Of a DNA stretch of 64,000 nucleotides, positions 1-10,233 are shown piece by piece (position 1 is the first letter of the stretch; each line of letters opens with the position of its first letter). This stretch comes from Streptomyces sp. NBC_00425. Lineage in GTDB: Bacteria > Actinomycetota > Actinomycetes > Streptomycetales > Streptomycetaceae. The stretch covers positions 8,370,001-8,434,000 of the forward strand of contig NZ_CP107928.1 in NCBI RefSeq assembly GCF_036030735.1. Direction: 5' to 3'. Under the pieces are notes generated by a model. That model made no database searches. It worked only from the letters and a program-made list of their open reading frames with translations, and was not told the origin of the DNA. Both the position numbers and the translations under genes were made by a program.

Positions 1-798
1 GGGTGCCACGGTGGAGTTCGACATCGTGTTCTGGCCGGCCGAGGCCATCTCGGGCCAGTTGGTGAACAGGCCGAAGTTCATCGAACCCCAGCGCGTCCCC
101 GTGTCGTGCGTGGTCGCGTAGACGAGTTGCCTGCCGTTGTAGGGGACGACGGTGAAGTCCTTGAGCGAGACCCACCCGGACTTGGGCTGCGCCAGCGCGC
201 CCGTCGACGTCCAGCGGTATGCCGACGGGAGATCGCACGAGCCGGGACCCTCCGCGCCGACCTTGACGAGCTGCCACTGCTGGTTGGTGCCGCCCCAGTC
301 GTCGTACTGGACGACGTTCGCGCTGTCGGCGGTGGAGGCGCCCTGCACTTCGAGGGCCTTGTTGCTGTGGCGTGAGATGAACCGCACGTAGCCGTCCGAG
401 CTGTCGGCGAGCCGCCACTGCTGGTTGGCGGCGTTCAGGTCGGCCCACTGCACGATCGAGCCGCCGTTCGCGGTGGACCAGTTGTGGACGTCCAGGACCC
501 TGCCCGAGAGGCGGGACACGATGCGGTAGTAGCCGCCCCCGGAATCGACGAACCGCCACTGCTGCTGGCTCTGATCGTTCCTGGTCCACTGGGTGATGCG
601 GGCGCCGTCGTCGGTCGCCATGTTGTAGACGTCCAGGGCCTTGCCACTGTTGCGGTTGACCAGCACGTACGAGGCGTTGGGGTCCACGGTCGCCGCGCCG
701 GCCGGCTGGGCGCCGAGGAAGGTGGCCACGAGCAGCAGCGGTGCGAGGACGACGAGTAAGCGTCTCAGGTGGACCAGGGACGGGCGGTGAAACCACAT
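1..798 (-). CDS. Secreted GH62 alpha-L-arabinofuranosidase with N-terminal ricin-type CBM13 (partial, 3' end outside window)
   Basis: The reading frame opens at ATG 798, about 8 nt after an AAAGGAGG ribosome site, and is open for 266 codons to the window edge. A signal peptide (Arg-rich start, Leu/Val-rich core, AGA before ATVD) leads into a ricin/CBM13 trefoil at about residues 38-180, with repeated QW motifs (TQWTRND, VQWADLN, TNQQWQL). After it comes CDLPSAYRWTSTGALAQPK and then FTVVPYNG, YATTHDTG and SAGQNTMSNSTVAP, the start of a GH62 catalytic domain. GH62 enzymes release arabinofuranose side chains from arabinoxylan outside the cell. It is divergent from the xylanase at 1538 and shares the dyad-containing region between them. 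Family call is strong; the catalytic residues lie partly beyond the window. Confidence 0.9.
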   Translation of the reverse strand, partial: MWFHRPSLVHLRRLLVVLAPLLLVATFLGAQPAGAATVDPNASYVLVNRNSGKALDVYNMATDDGARITQWTRNDQSQQQWRFVDSGGGYYRIVSRLSGRVLDVHNWSTANGGSIVQWADLNAANQQWRLADSSDGYVRFISRHSNKALEVQGASTADSANVVQYDDWGGTNQQWQLVKVGAEGPGSCDLPSAYRWTSTGALAQPKSGWVSLKDFTVVPYNGRQLVYATTHDTGTRWGSMNFGLFTNWPEMASAGQNTMSNSTVAP

Positions 799-870
799 GG
801 GGAGGGCCTCCTTTGGGGGCAGGGGGTGAGGGGACCCCGATGAGCCACGGAGCGGGCGTGCCGGGCGTGA

Positions 871-900
871 GGGAATCTCGAAATGTTTCGAGGAATTCCC
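871..900. promoter_or_regulatory. Inverted repeat (CGAAA/TTTCG type), candidate xylan-regulator operator
   Basis: The perfect dyad CTCGAAA-TG-TTTCGAG spans 877-892. It is extended on both sides by GGGAAT and GAATTCCC. It lies about 80 bp upstream of the GH62 start. GAAA/TTTC boxes are known upstream of actinomycete xylanase genes, so this is a plausible operator for a LacI-type repressor. The regulator itself is not in the window. Confidence 0.55.
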
Positions 901-1099
901 GGAAGCTTTGACGCCACAAGCTAGGAATCCGGGGCTCTCCGGTCAAGGCCTGTCGCCGATCTGTCTACAAACAGCACCCCCTCATCGGGTGTGACCGGCT
1001 GTCGCGCCGGCCGGAGGCACTCGTTCCCGCCCCGCCCCTGCGGCATCCGTCGACGGCGGCTCCGGGGTTTCGCCGGTCGACCCGCCGGGATTCCGGAAG

Positions 1100-1126
1100 T
1101 TTCGCGCGAAATTCAGAAACTTTCTG
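1100..1126. promoter_or_regulatory. Two adjacent GAAA/TTTC dyads upstream of xylanase
   Basis: Two palindromes lie side by side: TTTCGC-GCGAAA at 1100-1111 and CAGAAA-C-TTTCTG at 1114-1126. The second matches the GAAA-N-TTTC box reported upstream of Streptomyces xylanase genes. Together with the dyad at 877-892 they bracket the divergent promoter region. Confidence 0.5.
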
Positions 1127-1232
1127 CGGGGAGTATTGACGAGTCATCGTCAATGCCTCAATCATCCGTGCCTGAGGATCGATTGACGTCCGAGATGTCG
1201 AACCACTGCTGTGCTGCACGGCAGATCCACGC

Positions 1233-1328
1233 AGAGCCGCACCACAGAGCCGCACCAGAGCCGCACCACAGAGCCGCACCAGAGCCGCACCACAGAGCCG
1301 CACCAGAGCCGCACCAGAGCCGCACCAC
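1233..1328. repeat. Short tandem repeat, 8 copies of AGAGCCGCACC with or without AC
   Basis: The segment is built from 13-nt units AGAGCCGCACCAC and 11-nt units AGAGCCGCACC. The order is 13, 11, 13, 11, 13, 11, 11, 13. It lies in the leader between the GAAA/TTTC dyads and the xylanase start and is not coding in any convincing frame. Confidence 0.9.
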
Positions 1329-1426
1329 CCGTCGCGTTCCGCCCGCCGTACGTCACCCGACGACCGGCCGGGTGCCGTCCGTGCCGGGCGAGATCGTCCC
1401 GGTCCCATGACCGCGGTGTCCGGTGA

Positions 1427-2968
<1,542 letters not shown>

Positions 2969-2999
2969 TGGGACCTGCCACCGACGAAAGGGTGAGCCG

Positions 3000-4388
3000 A
3001 TGAAGGCCTACGGTGCGGCTTCTCCCGCCCCTCCCGAACGACAACGCTGGTGGTCCCGGGTCGCCGCCGTGGTGGCCGCGGCCCTCGCGATCGGCATGCT
3101 CGCCGTGGTGCATCCGGCGCCCGCCGAGGCGGCGACGGTGGACACCGATGCCTGGTACGTCCTGGTCAACCGCAACAGCGGCAAGGCGTTGGACGTCTCT
3201 GGCACGGCCACCGCCGACGGCGCACGGATCAGTCAGTGGACGCGCAACGACGGAGCCAACCAGCAGTGGCAGTTCGTGGACTCCGGCGGCGGCTTCTACC
3301 GGCTCAAGGCCCGGCATTCGGGCAAGGTGCTCGACGTGGCCGGGGCCTCCAACGCAGACGGGGCCGCGATCCAGCAGTGGGCCGACCACAACGGGGCCAA
3401 CCAGCAGTTCCGGCTGGCCGACTCCGACGCGGGCAACGTCCGGCTGATCAACCGCACCAGCAGCAAGGCGGTGGAGGTCCAGGGCGCCTCCACCGCCGAC
3501 GGAGCCAACGTCGTCCAGTACTCCGACTGGGGCGGCGCCAATCAGCAATGGCAGATGATCAAGCTGTCGTCCGGCGGCGGCGGTGGCGGAGGCGGCGGCG
3601 GAGGCTGTGGCATCGCCCCGACCCTGGCGAGCGGTACGTACACGATGCAGAGCGGCGGTAAGAGCCGCAGCTTCATCCTCAGGGTTCCCGCCAACTACGA
3701 CAACAGCCACCCCTATCGGCTGATCTTCGCGTTCCACTGGAGGGGCGGGACCGCCGGCGACGTCTCCTCGGGAGGCACGAGCGGGAACGCCTGGTCCTAC
3801 TACGGCCAGCAGGAACAGTCGAACAACTCCGCGATCCTCGTCGCTCCCCAGGGCCTCGGCAACGGCTGGGCCAATGCGGGCGGTGAGGACGTCACCTTCG
3901 TCGACGACATGATCCGGCGCATCGAAGGCGGGCTCTGTGTCAACCCGGCCCAGCGTTTCGCCACGGGATTCAGCTGGGGCGGCGGTATGAGTTACGCACT
4001 CGCATGCAGCCGGGCGAACGTCTTCAGGGCCGTCGCGGTCATGTCCGGCGCCCAGATCAGCGGGTGCAGCGGCGGCGGCCAGCCCATCGCCTACTTCGGA
4101 ATCCACGGCGTCAGCGACTCCGTCCTCGACATCGGGCAAGGACGGTCCCTGCGCGACAGATTCGTCGGCAACAACGGTTGCACTCCCCAGAGCCCGCGTG
4201 AGCCCGCGCCGGGCAGCCGGACGCACATCACCACCGTCTACTCGGGCTGCCGCGCCGGTTACCCGGTCCAATGGGCCGCGTTCGACGGAGGCCACATACC
4301 CGGCCCGGTCGACGGCTCCTCCGGTGAGAGCGGCGTCACCACCTGGACCAAGGCAGAGATCTGGAGGTTCTTCGCACAGTTCCAGTGA
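3000..4388 (+). CDS. Secreted CE1-type feruloyl/acetylxylan esterase (LpqC-like) with N-terminal CBM13
   Basis: The protein is 462 aa and starts 31 nt after the xylanase stop, probably on the same transcript; GAAAGGG precedes the ATG. The N-terminus is a signal peptide ending AEAATVD. A CBM13 trefoil (about 46-185) is strikingly like the one in the GH62 protein at the left edge. A glycine-only linker at about 192-203 leads into an alpha/beta-hydrolase domain of the LpqC/PHB-depolymerase-like esterase family: SRSFILRVP, APQGLGNGWANAGG, the nucleophile elbow GFSWGGGM and a late DGGHIPGP histidine. Expected role is removal of ferulate or acetate from xylan. The ester specificity cannot be told from sequence. 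Confidence 0.88.
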   Translation: MKAYGAASPAPPERQRWWSRVAAVVAAALAIGMLAVVHPAPAEAATVDTDAWYVLVNRNSGKALDVSGTATADGARISQWTRNDGANQQWQFVDSGGGFYRLKARHSGKVLDVAGASNADGAAIQQWADHNGANQQFRLADSDAGNVRLINRTSSKAVEVQGASTADGANVVQYSDWGGANQQWQMIKLSSGGGGGGGGGGGCGIAPTLASGTYTMQSGGKSRSFILRVPANYDNSHPYRLIFAFHWRGGTAGDVSSGGTSGNAWSYYGQQEQSNNSAILVAPQGLGNGWANAGGEDVTFVDDMIRRIEGGLCVNPAQRFATGFSWGGGMSYALACSRANVFRAVAVMSGAQISGCSGGGQPIAYFGIHGVSDSVLDIGQGRSLRDRFVGNNGCTPQSPREPAPGSRTHITTVYSGCRAGYPVQWAAFDGGHIPGPVDGSSGESGVTTWTKAEIWRFFAQFQ

Positions 4389-4533
4389 CAGACCCGCACG
4401 ACGGGGTGGAGCCGGGAACATCCTGGCTGCACCCCGCCGACGGCTGTCCCGGACCGACGTTCACACCGTGGCGCCGGGCGTCGAACCGATCGCCGCTCAC
4501 GACGGCCGTGGGGGTGTGTCGGCCCGCCGGGTG

Positions 4534-5754
4534 CTACGGCGAGCTGGGCAGGTGCGGGGAGCGGAGCACGAGGAGCGTGATCTCACTGGGGGCGAAGACG
4601 CGGAACGGCGGGCCCCAGAAACCGGTGCCGCGGCTGGTGTAGAGGAGCGTGCGGGCGCCGTGGCGGCTGAGGCCGGCGAGGGCAGGCTGGTCGAGGCGGA
4701 CCAGGTGGTGGAAGGGCCAGATCTGGCCACCGTGGGTGTGGCCGGAGAGCTGGAGGTCGATACCGGCTGCCGCCGCCCGGTCGACGAACTTGGGCTGGTG
4801 GGCCAGGAGCAGCACGGGCAGGTCGGGGTCGGCGCCGTTCAGGGCTCCGGCGAGGTGGGCACGGTGGCCTGCAAGGCCCGAGGACTCGGCGGTGACGTCG
4901 TCCACGCCGGCCACCACGAGGGTGTCGCCTCCGCGTTCGAGCAGCAGGTGGCGGTTGCGCAGCGGCTCCCAGCCCAACTCGTCCATCAGGTCGACCCAGC
5001 CCTGGGCCTCGCTGTAGTACTCGTGGTTGCCGGTGACGTAGACCCGGGCCCTGGTGGCCCGCACGGTGCCGAGCGGGGCGGCCTGGGCGCGGCGGTGTTC
5101 GGCGGTGCCGTCCGCGATGTCGCCGGTGTGGCAGACCAGGTCGGCTTCCAGGGCGTTGACCGTCTCGCACACCCGTGCCGACCAGCGGGCGCGATCAAGG
5201 GGGCCGTAGTGGGTGTCGGTGATGAGGGCGACGCGGGTGCCGTCCAACCCGGCGCCCAGTCGCGGCAGTTGCACGTCGAGTCGGCGCACGCGGGGTACAC
5301 GGCGGGCTTCGGCGTAGCCCCAGGCGAGCAGTACGGCGGTGGTGCCGAGGACGGCCCAGGTGACGGTACGGGCCCGGTCCTGGCTCTCGCCGACGCCGGC
5401 CAGGGTGAGGGCGAGCCGCAGGAGGACGCCGAGCAGAACGGACCAGGTGAACAGAACCCAGCCGGCGCCCAGCAGGGTGTCACCGACGATCGCCGCCCGG
5501 TCCTGCTGGCGCCGGCCGTGGCCGCGCACCATCGCGAGCGGCATGCCGACGAGACCGAGGACGAACAGGGCGGTGCCGACCAGCGTGCCGGACAGCGGCC
5601 AGTGCTGGCCGGAGTAGAGCAGCACCCCGCAGGGCACGGTCCACAGCAGGACGGGGGCGATCAAGGGGAGGTAGCGCATCAGACGCTGCAGTCGGCTCTG
5701 CCGCGGCGTCTGCGCTTCACCCTCGGTGGGCCGGGTGTCGCTGGTGTCGGTCAC
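4534..5754 (-). CDS. Membrane-anchored metallophosphoesterase (YaeI-like)
   Basis: The protein is 406 aa. The N-terminal third holds about four hydrophobic segments (LLWTVPCGVLLYSG, LVGTALFVLGLVGMPLAM, WVLFTWSVLLGVLL, AVLGTTAVLLAWGY). The C-terminal part is a calcineurin-like phosphoesterase with all metal motifs: ITDTHYG, CHTGDIADG, VTGNHEYY, LLLAHQP and SGHTHGG. YaeI-type enzymes hydrolyse phosphodiester or pyrophosphate bonds in lipids such as UDP-diacylglucosamine in Gram-negatives; the substrate in actinobacteria is unknown. It is convergent with the esterase gene and independent of the xylan genes. Fold call is certain, substrate open. Confidence 0.85.
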   Translation of the reverse strand: MTDTSDTRPTEGEAQTPRQSRLQRLMRYLPLIAPVLLWTVPCGVLLYSGQHWPLSGTLVGTALFVLGLVGMPLAMVRGHGRRQQDRAAIVGDTLLGAGWVLFTWSVLLGVLLRLALTLAGVGESQDRARTVTWAVLGTTAVLLAWGYAEARRVPRVRRLDVQLPRLGAGLDGTRVALITDTHYGPLDRARWSARVCETVNALEADLVCHTGDIADGTAEHRRAQAAPLGTVRATRARVYVTGNHEYYSEAQGWVDLMDELGWEPLRNRHLLLERGGDTLVVAGVDDVTAESSGLAGHRAHLAGALNGADPDLPVLLLAHQPKFVDRAAAAGIDLQLSGHTHGGQIWPFHHLVRLDQPALAGLSRHGARTLLYTSRGTGFWGPPFRVFAPSEITLLVLRSPHLPSSP

Positions 5755-5910
5755 GCTTCCCCTCTCCGACCGGGCTGCTGTCTCGCGCAGGGTATCCGGT
5801 CGTCCTCGGCACGGCCGGACGGGCGTTCACGGGGGACGGCCCGGTGGTGCGAAAGACGCTCCGCGGGACGGTCTCGGACCCGGCGTCCGGGGTGGCGGCG
5901 AAGGCCGGTG

Positions 5911-6342
5911 TCACTCCGCGGCGCGCTGCTTGCGGGCGAGGGCCACGAGATCGGCGTGGCGGACGATCGAGCCTCCCGCACCCCACGTTCCGTCGGGCTG
6001 CTCGTGCACCAGCACCCAGACGCGTGGCGCATCGGCCTGGGCGAGTCCGGCGGCGGACAGCACGATCCCGGTAGCCTCCGCCACGAGGCGGGCCTTGCCC
6101 TCCTCGGAGAGCACGGCCTGCGGGACCGTGACCTCGACGAGGAAACGCGGGGTGTCGTCCGCGGCGGTGACCTGCGCCCCTTCCGGAAGTTCGACGAGGT
6201 AGCTCCACAACTGGGCCCGGAAGAAGGCCGCGTCGGGTGCGCCTTCGCAGCGCAGCAGCGCATCGGCCAGGTCGCGCTGAACGGTCGTGCGGCCCTGCGG
6301 GGTGAGGGAACCCGACGCGACGGTCAGCCGGATCATCGACAT
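5911..6342 (-). CDS. Tautomerase / MIF-like family protein
   Basis: The start is taken at ATG 6342, eight nt after GGAG, giving 143 aa. An upstream in-frame ATG lacks a ribosome site. The protein has the two-repeat beta-alpha-beta look of the 4-oxalocrotonate tautomerase/MIF superfamily: MIRLTVASGSLTPQGR near the start, then FLVEVTVPQAVLSEEGKARLVAEAT and VWVLVHEQPDGTWGAGG in the second half. The usual Pro-1 after the initiator Met is absent (Met-Ser-Met-Ile), so classical tautomerase chemistry is doubtful. A stand-alone gene upstream of the metallophosphoesterase. Confidence 0.65.
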   Translation of the reverse strand: MSMIRLTVASGSLTPQGRTTVQRDLADALLRCEGAPDAAFFRAQLWSYLVELPEGAQVTAADDTPRFLVEVTVPQAVLSEEGKARLVAEATGIVLSAAGLAQADAPRVWVLVHEQPDGTWGAGGSIVRHADLVALARKQRAAE

Positions 6343-6492
6343 GAGGACGTCTCCTTGTCCGCCGTGCTCTTCGTCGCGGCACGGCAAGATCTACGCCGCT
6401 CATTGTGACCCGTTCCGGGGGCCGTCGTCCGCGGCGCAGCATTCTCGCCCTGCAGACAGACCGAGTCCGGGGACCCGGCTGATGGGAGAAAC

Positions 6493-7098
6493 ATGGAGCT
6501 CATCGGCCGGACGATCAACTGGAGCCGTTACGCCGCCTGCCGGCCGAGCCGCGGAGCCACGGGAGCGCGGTTCTGGTTCGCGGGACGCCCGGCATCGGGA
6601 AGACGGCGTTGCTCGCCCGGACCGCCGCTCTCGCCGAGTGACTCGGCTACCGGGGCCTGCGCACCAGCGGTGTCGAGGCCGAGAGCGACATCCCCTATGC
6701 CGGTCTTCAGCTCGTCCTGCGCCCGTTGGCCGCAGGAGCCGCCGACCTCGCCGTCCCGCACCGGCAAGCCCTGGACACCGCTCTCGGGCACGCCGAGGCC
6801 GGTGTCCCCGACGTCTTCCTCGTCGGCCTGGCAGTTCTCAACCTCCTGGCAGACGCGGCTGCGGTCGCCCCGCTGCTTCTCCTGGTCGACGACGTCCAGT
6901 GGCTCGACGACGCCACCGCCGGCGTCCTGGCCTTCGTGGCGCGCAGGGTCGGGACGGAACCGGTGGTCATCGTGGGAGCCGCACGCGAGGGCTACCGATC
7001 GCGTCTGGACTCCGACGAACGCACCTGCGTCACCCTGGGCCCGCTCACGGACGGCCAGGCCGCCGAACTCCTCGCGGACCGCGCCCCTGGTCTGCGGC
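6493..7098 (+). pseudogene. Broken AAA-type (LuxR/MalT-like) regulator, N-terminal ATPase domain only
   Basis: The start MELIGR is followed by loss of one base near 6510. The downstream frame then reads DDQLEPLRRLPAEP and GTPGIGKTALLARTAALAE (Walker A). It meets an in-frame TGA at 6639-6641 and resumes in the same frame with LGYRGLRTSGVEAESDIPYAGLQ and LLLLVDDVQWLDD (Walker B). Homology stops near 7098, and no sensor or HTH domain follows. This is the AAA domain of a large STAND/LuxR regulator disabled by a frameshift, a nonsense codon and a truncation at the relic IS end. Confidence 0.8.
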
Positions 7099-7247
7099 CT
7101 TGTTCGCGTGCGTGTCGTAGTCCGCCATGTTGACCCGGGGCCCACCCGACGCGACAGCCGGGCCGCCGGCCTGCCCACCATCAGCCCCAGAAAGCGAAAA
7201 GGTCCACCGACTCCCTCGGCGGACCATCGCAAAAGATCGAGGCTAAT
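7099..7247 (+). mobile_element. Relic right end of an IS1380-family element
   Basis: From about 7190 the sequence AAAAGGTCCACCGACTCC, then TCGGCGGACC and a terminal ATCGAGGCTAA, closely follows the right end of the intact IS at 11788-11850 (AACGGTCCACCGACTCCGTC and terminal TTCGAGGCTAG). The weaker upstream similarity (GACGCGACAGCCGGGCC versus GGCGACACCCGGGCC) suggests about 150 bp of an element remain. The transposase is gone. It marks the breakpoint that truncated the AAA regulator. Confidence 0.65.
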
Positions 7248-7249
7248 CA

Positions 7250-7285
7250 GTGAGGGAGCACCCGATGAGTCGGGCGCTCCCTCAC
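7250..7285. terminator. Strong hairpin beside relic IS end
   Basis: GTGAGGGAGC at 7250-7259 pairs with GCTCCCTCAC at 7276-7285. An inner CCCGA/TCGGG stem extends it. There is no T-run. It probably acts as a factor-independent or bidirectional terminator between the relic and the leftward gene at 7405-7788. Confidence 0.55.
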
Positions 7286-7404
7286 GTATGCTCAGACGGT
7301 CGAAAAGTCGGGGGATCTACGTGCGGAGCGTGCTCCGGAAGAGGCCGTAGAAACCTTTTCGATATATCCCGCTCGAATGAATACGGGTTGCGGCTATCGC
7401 AACC

Positions 7405-7788
7405 TCAGGTGGTGTTGACGGTCGTCGTGCTGAGGGTGCGCCAGATGAGACCGCCTGTGGGGGTGCCTTGCCAGTCACCCAGCATGGCACCGACCGCGAA
7501 CAGCTGGTGTTCCGTGAGGTTGAGGTTCACCTTGCGTGTGGTCCCCTTGCCCCCCCTGTTCCAGTAGAAGTACTGGGTGGCCCCCCACTGGTACGTGCCG
7601 ACGGCCGAGTGCCCGTCAGCTTCGGTGTCGGTGATGTACATATCATCCCCGTAGGCGACCCATTGCACCTTGGCGCCCAGGCCGGCGCTGTAGACAGTCG
7701 CGTCCTCGGCGACGGCGGCGGTGGTAGTGGCTGTCGCGACGGCTGCCGCGATGGCGCCGACCACAGCAATACGTGTCAGTGATCTCAT
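7405..7788 (-). CDS. Small secreted protein of unknown function
   Basis: The protein is 127 aa from ATG 7788, chosen because AGGA lies 8 nt upstream and a signal peptide starts exactly there (MRSLTRIAVVGAIAAAVATA, cleaved near AVAEDA). The mature part of about 100 aa is rich in Tyr, Trp and Thr (VQWVAYGDDMYITDTEADG, YQWGATQYFYWNRGG) and has no cysteines, which suggests a small beta-rich extracellular protein. I do not recognise the family. Its base composition is less GC-rich than neighbours. Together with the lipoprotein gene on its right it sits between IS remnants, which fits acquisition by transfer. Confidence 0.65.
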   Translation of the reverse strand: MRSLTRIAVVGAIAAAVATATTTAAVAEDATVYSAGLGAKVQWVAYGDDMYITDTEADGHSAVGTYQWGATQYFYWNRGGKGTTRKVNLNLTEHQLFAVGAMLGDWQGTPTGGLIWRTLSTTTVNTT

Positions 7789-7959
7789 GGCGAATCCTGC
7801 TTTCTCTGGTTGAGCAACTTCTTTTATGTAGCTGGTTCGACGATCAGGGCTGGGTTCCCGCATTATGAGCCCTTTGCGTCAGAGGCGGTAGGGCACTATG
7901 CTGCTCTTTCCGGGAACTTAGAATGACAGGCAAATGACATCCCTCTGATGAAGGTTGAC

Positions 7960-8559
7960 ATGAAGAGACTGGGCAATTCAATCCCTGCCGTCCTCCTGCT
8001 CGCGATTTCGATGTTGCTTGTCGGATGCGAACAGGACGGTACTGCCGATCCGAATACTGCCGACGGCACCGTAAGCGCCAATCAGGGGCTACGGAAGGAA
8101 CCTTCAAGGGAAAATCTGCTCACCGCCATGAAAGACGTCGCCGATTCCGGCAAAGGGTTCGCCTTGAAGGACGCCACGAGTCTTGGGAGATACGTCTACC
8201 ACGGTCAGGTCAGCGAATATACCGCATGCTTCCGGAACGAGGTGCCCAAACTTCAGGCCGTAGATATCTACGCCGTACCCAAATCAGAGAATTGTCCGGA
8301 AAGGCTCGGCATGAAGGTGCCGGCTTCAAAGTTCTCGAGCCTCGTCGGACGGAAAGTCGATGCATCTCTGTCGGCTGCCCTGATAGCGGGGTACTATCCG
8401 GATCATGTGAAGGTTTTCAAGGTCGAATCTCCTGACTCGCAAGTTACTGCTCCGAAGTCATTGGCGAGTTGGCTTGTGTGCGCTCAGGAACCGAAAGCGG
8501 GAACGGCATACGACTCATCAGCGGCAGTACGGCTGTACGTCGCCAAAAAGTGCCCGTGA
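7960..8559 (+). CDS. Putative lipoprotein with C-terminal PASTA-like region
   Basis: The start at ATG 7960 follows AAGG with 5-nt spacing; the ATG 12 nt upstream has no such site. The 199-aa product begins with a lipoprotein signal peptide (LLLAISMLLVGC), with Cys as the predicted lipidated residue. The last 70 residues (SLVGRKVDASLSAALIAGYY, then SWLVCAQEPKAGT) resemble the core of a PASTA-type repeat, where V-G-x-x-L-x-x-A and W-x-V-C-x-Q-x-P-x-A-G are typical. PASTA domains bind peptidoglycan fragments or beta-lactams, but this single degenerate copy is suggestive only. Codons are AT-richer than in the rest of the window, pointing to foreign origin. Confidence 0.65.
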   Translation: MKRLGNSIPAVLLLAISMLLVGCEQDGTADPNTADGTVSANQGLRKEPSRENLLTAMKDVADSGKGFALKDATSLGRYVYHGQVSEYTACFRNEVPKLQAVDIYAVPKSENCPERLGMKVPASKFSSLVGRKVDASLSAALIAGYYPDHVKVFKVESPDSQVTAPKSLASWLVCAQEPKAGTAYDSSAAVRLYVAKKCP

Positions 8560-8751
8560 GCGGCGACGAACTTGGTTTGCATTCGGTCAGACCGCCGCAT
8601 CGCGCTGGCGATGCTCGAGCGCTTCGGCGACCTCACGCCGCCGGGGCGAGAGCACGTCGACCGGACTGCCGGCGCCCTTGCCCGGGGTGTCCTGCAAGCG
8701 ACTGAGCCTCTTGGTCGCGGTAGCCGGCCGCGCGTCCCTGTTGCGGAAAGA

Positions 8752-8791
8752 ATCCGCCCCGTACACCCGACGGACAATGGTCGGGGCGGAT
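8752..8791. terminator. Inverted repeat downstream of lipoprotein gene
   Basis: ATCCGCCCC at 8752-8760 pairs with GGGGCGGAT at 8783-8791. An inner CCGAC/GTCGG stem tightens the loop. It lies about 190 bp past the lipoprotein stop and may terminate it. Confidence 0.4.
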
Positions 8792-8912
8792 CCGTACAGC
8801 AGTGCCGGACGCCTGATTTCCCTCGGCCAGTCCCCTGCGCATCCTTCCCGGTCTCAACCAGCCCACCACATCGCCCTTGCGGAGCGATCGATGTCGTAGT
8901 GGAACCGCTGGA

Positions 8913-9110
8913 TCATGAATCAACCAACAGCGACTCGACCTCGCCGATCCTGACGGCCACGCCCTCAAGAGGGGTGCCGGGAACGGGGCGCGTCCAGATG
9001 GTCCCGCCGCCATCGGCGACCTTCTCCATCTCCCAACCGTTCGGACTCCGCGCATGCGCGGAGCTCACGGCACGGCAGCGACTGCTCCGAACGATGGTGC
9101 CGACCCGCAC
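8913..9110 (-). CDS. Possible small hypothetical protein
   Basis: A GTG at 9110 follows GAGGGG within a good distance and opens a 65-codon frame. Its third-position GC is high and the text looks protein-like (NGWEMEKVADGGGTIWTRP, then GVAVRIGEVESLLVDS). I recognise no family. It could equally be the tail of a decayed gene, since the same frame extends upstream without a better start. Confidence 0.3.
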   Translation of the reverse strand: MRVGTIVRSSRCRAVSSAHARSPNGWEMEKVADGGGTIWTRPVPGTPLEGVAVRIGEVESLLVDS

Positions 9111-9879
9111 GACTTCCCCCTCGGCTGAGCACGCGTGCACGGAGCCGCAAGAACGATCCAGATTTAAGACCCCTGGATGACACGTGTCCCCCACGCCTCG
9201 CGGTTGACAAGACCCTAGATCAGTCTTCAGAGGCAAAAGGGGCTTGTCCCCAGCCTCATCCGACAGTTGCCGAAACGGTGCAGAGACGCGAATCCGGTTC
9301 GGCTATCGGCGATCTTTCCTTCACCCCATGGCTCCAGCAAGCTGGTGGTGAGGGCTGTGGACTCTCCGTCAACCAACTGTGAACTCTGTGCCAACGCCGA
9401 TGAGTGAAGGATCAGTGGTTGAGCTTGATCACTCACGGGTGCGGCCGACGCCGGTCCGACGTGCCGTCAGACACCCTCGTATCACCCAACCGCGTCCCTC
9501 GCACTGTGCTGCCGTACATGACCAACCAACTCATGGCAGGCGGCCCTTGACCGACCCGGCGTTCACCAGCAACCATCCCGAAGGCTGGGGGCACGTCCCG
9601 TCAGGCCTCGAACCTGCGGCCAAGCGCTTGGAGGGCGCTTGGCGAGGATGCGTCTGCTACGCCTCTGACCTGCCCTTGCGTGATTCCCTGACCGGCCGTC
9701 AGCGAATCTTCCAGCGTTTTCGGGAAGGACCCCGTCGGCCCCGACCGTTGACGGGTGTCTGGCTGTCCTGCGACAGGCCCATCGAACCTGGTCTGCCCTG
9801 GACGCTCTGGGCGCTCGACAGGACTCTGAGTGGGCCGATGCATCCGTTCTGGCCCGGCGTTTCCCCTCGCTCCCCCTGA
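9111..9879. other. Intergenic or decayed stretch without a supportable gene
   Basis: Several open frames cross this stretch on both strands, but none has a recognisable family, a ribosome site and consistent codon use together. The segment separates the low-GC secreted and lipoprotein genes from the permease fragment and is probably gene debris. Confidence 0.5.
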
Positions 9880-10173
9880 CGTGATTCCGATGAACTGCGC
9901 ACACTCACCGCAACCGGTGCGACCACCACCATCCGACGCGGGCTGACCGTCGCCACCGCCGGGTTCCTGGCCCTGGCCGGGGTTCTGCTCGGGACGGCCG
10001 GGGCGTACGCCATCCTGCTAGCCGTCTTCGCCGACGACCTCAGTCGGCTTGGCCACGTGCCCTATGTGTCACACGCGCTCACGCTGATCGGCCTTCCCGT
10101 CACCTCCGCGGCCACGGCGTGGCTTGCGTCGGCCCGCGAACCAGGGTCGATGACGCGGCTGCGGCTTGAGTGA
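9880..10173 (+). pseudogene. C-terminal fragment of an FtsX-like ABC transporter permease
   Basis: The frame from 9880 to TGA 10171-10173 reads DSDELRTLTATGATTTIRRG, then TVATAGFLALAGVLLGTAGAY and a last membrane segment HALTLIGLPVTSAATAWL. This is the typical final domain of a Streptomyces FtsX/MacB-type permease: cytoplasmic TLxAxGAxxxxRR followed by two hydrophobic segments. A stop lies just upstream and no start is present, so it is a truncated remnant. It ends 9 nt before the IS1380-family element. Confidence 0.7.
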
Positions 10174-10233
10174 CTCACCCCCCTAGCCTCGCGCTTTCAC
10201 GAGGTGGGGTGTCCGAGGCTTGATCAAATAAGC

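Noticed and set aside
1233..1328. Possible CRISPR array
   Set aside because: The units are contiguous 11-13 nt repeats without unique spacers and no cas genes are near.
4198..6408. Rightward 736-codon frame over the metallophosphoesterase and tautomerase
   Set aside because: The opposite strand holds genes with intact motifs; the long frame is a by-product of GC-rich codon use.
8633..9055. Leftward 140-codon frame
   Set aside because: No start signal and no recognisable motif; another leftward frame here shows equally weak coding character, so neither is annotated as this gene.
9379..9879. Rightward 166-codon frame
   Set aside because: Composition is not protein-like, no ribosome site, no recognisable family; the stretch is probably decayed.
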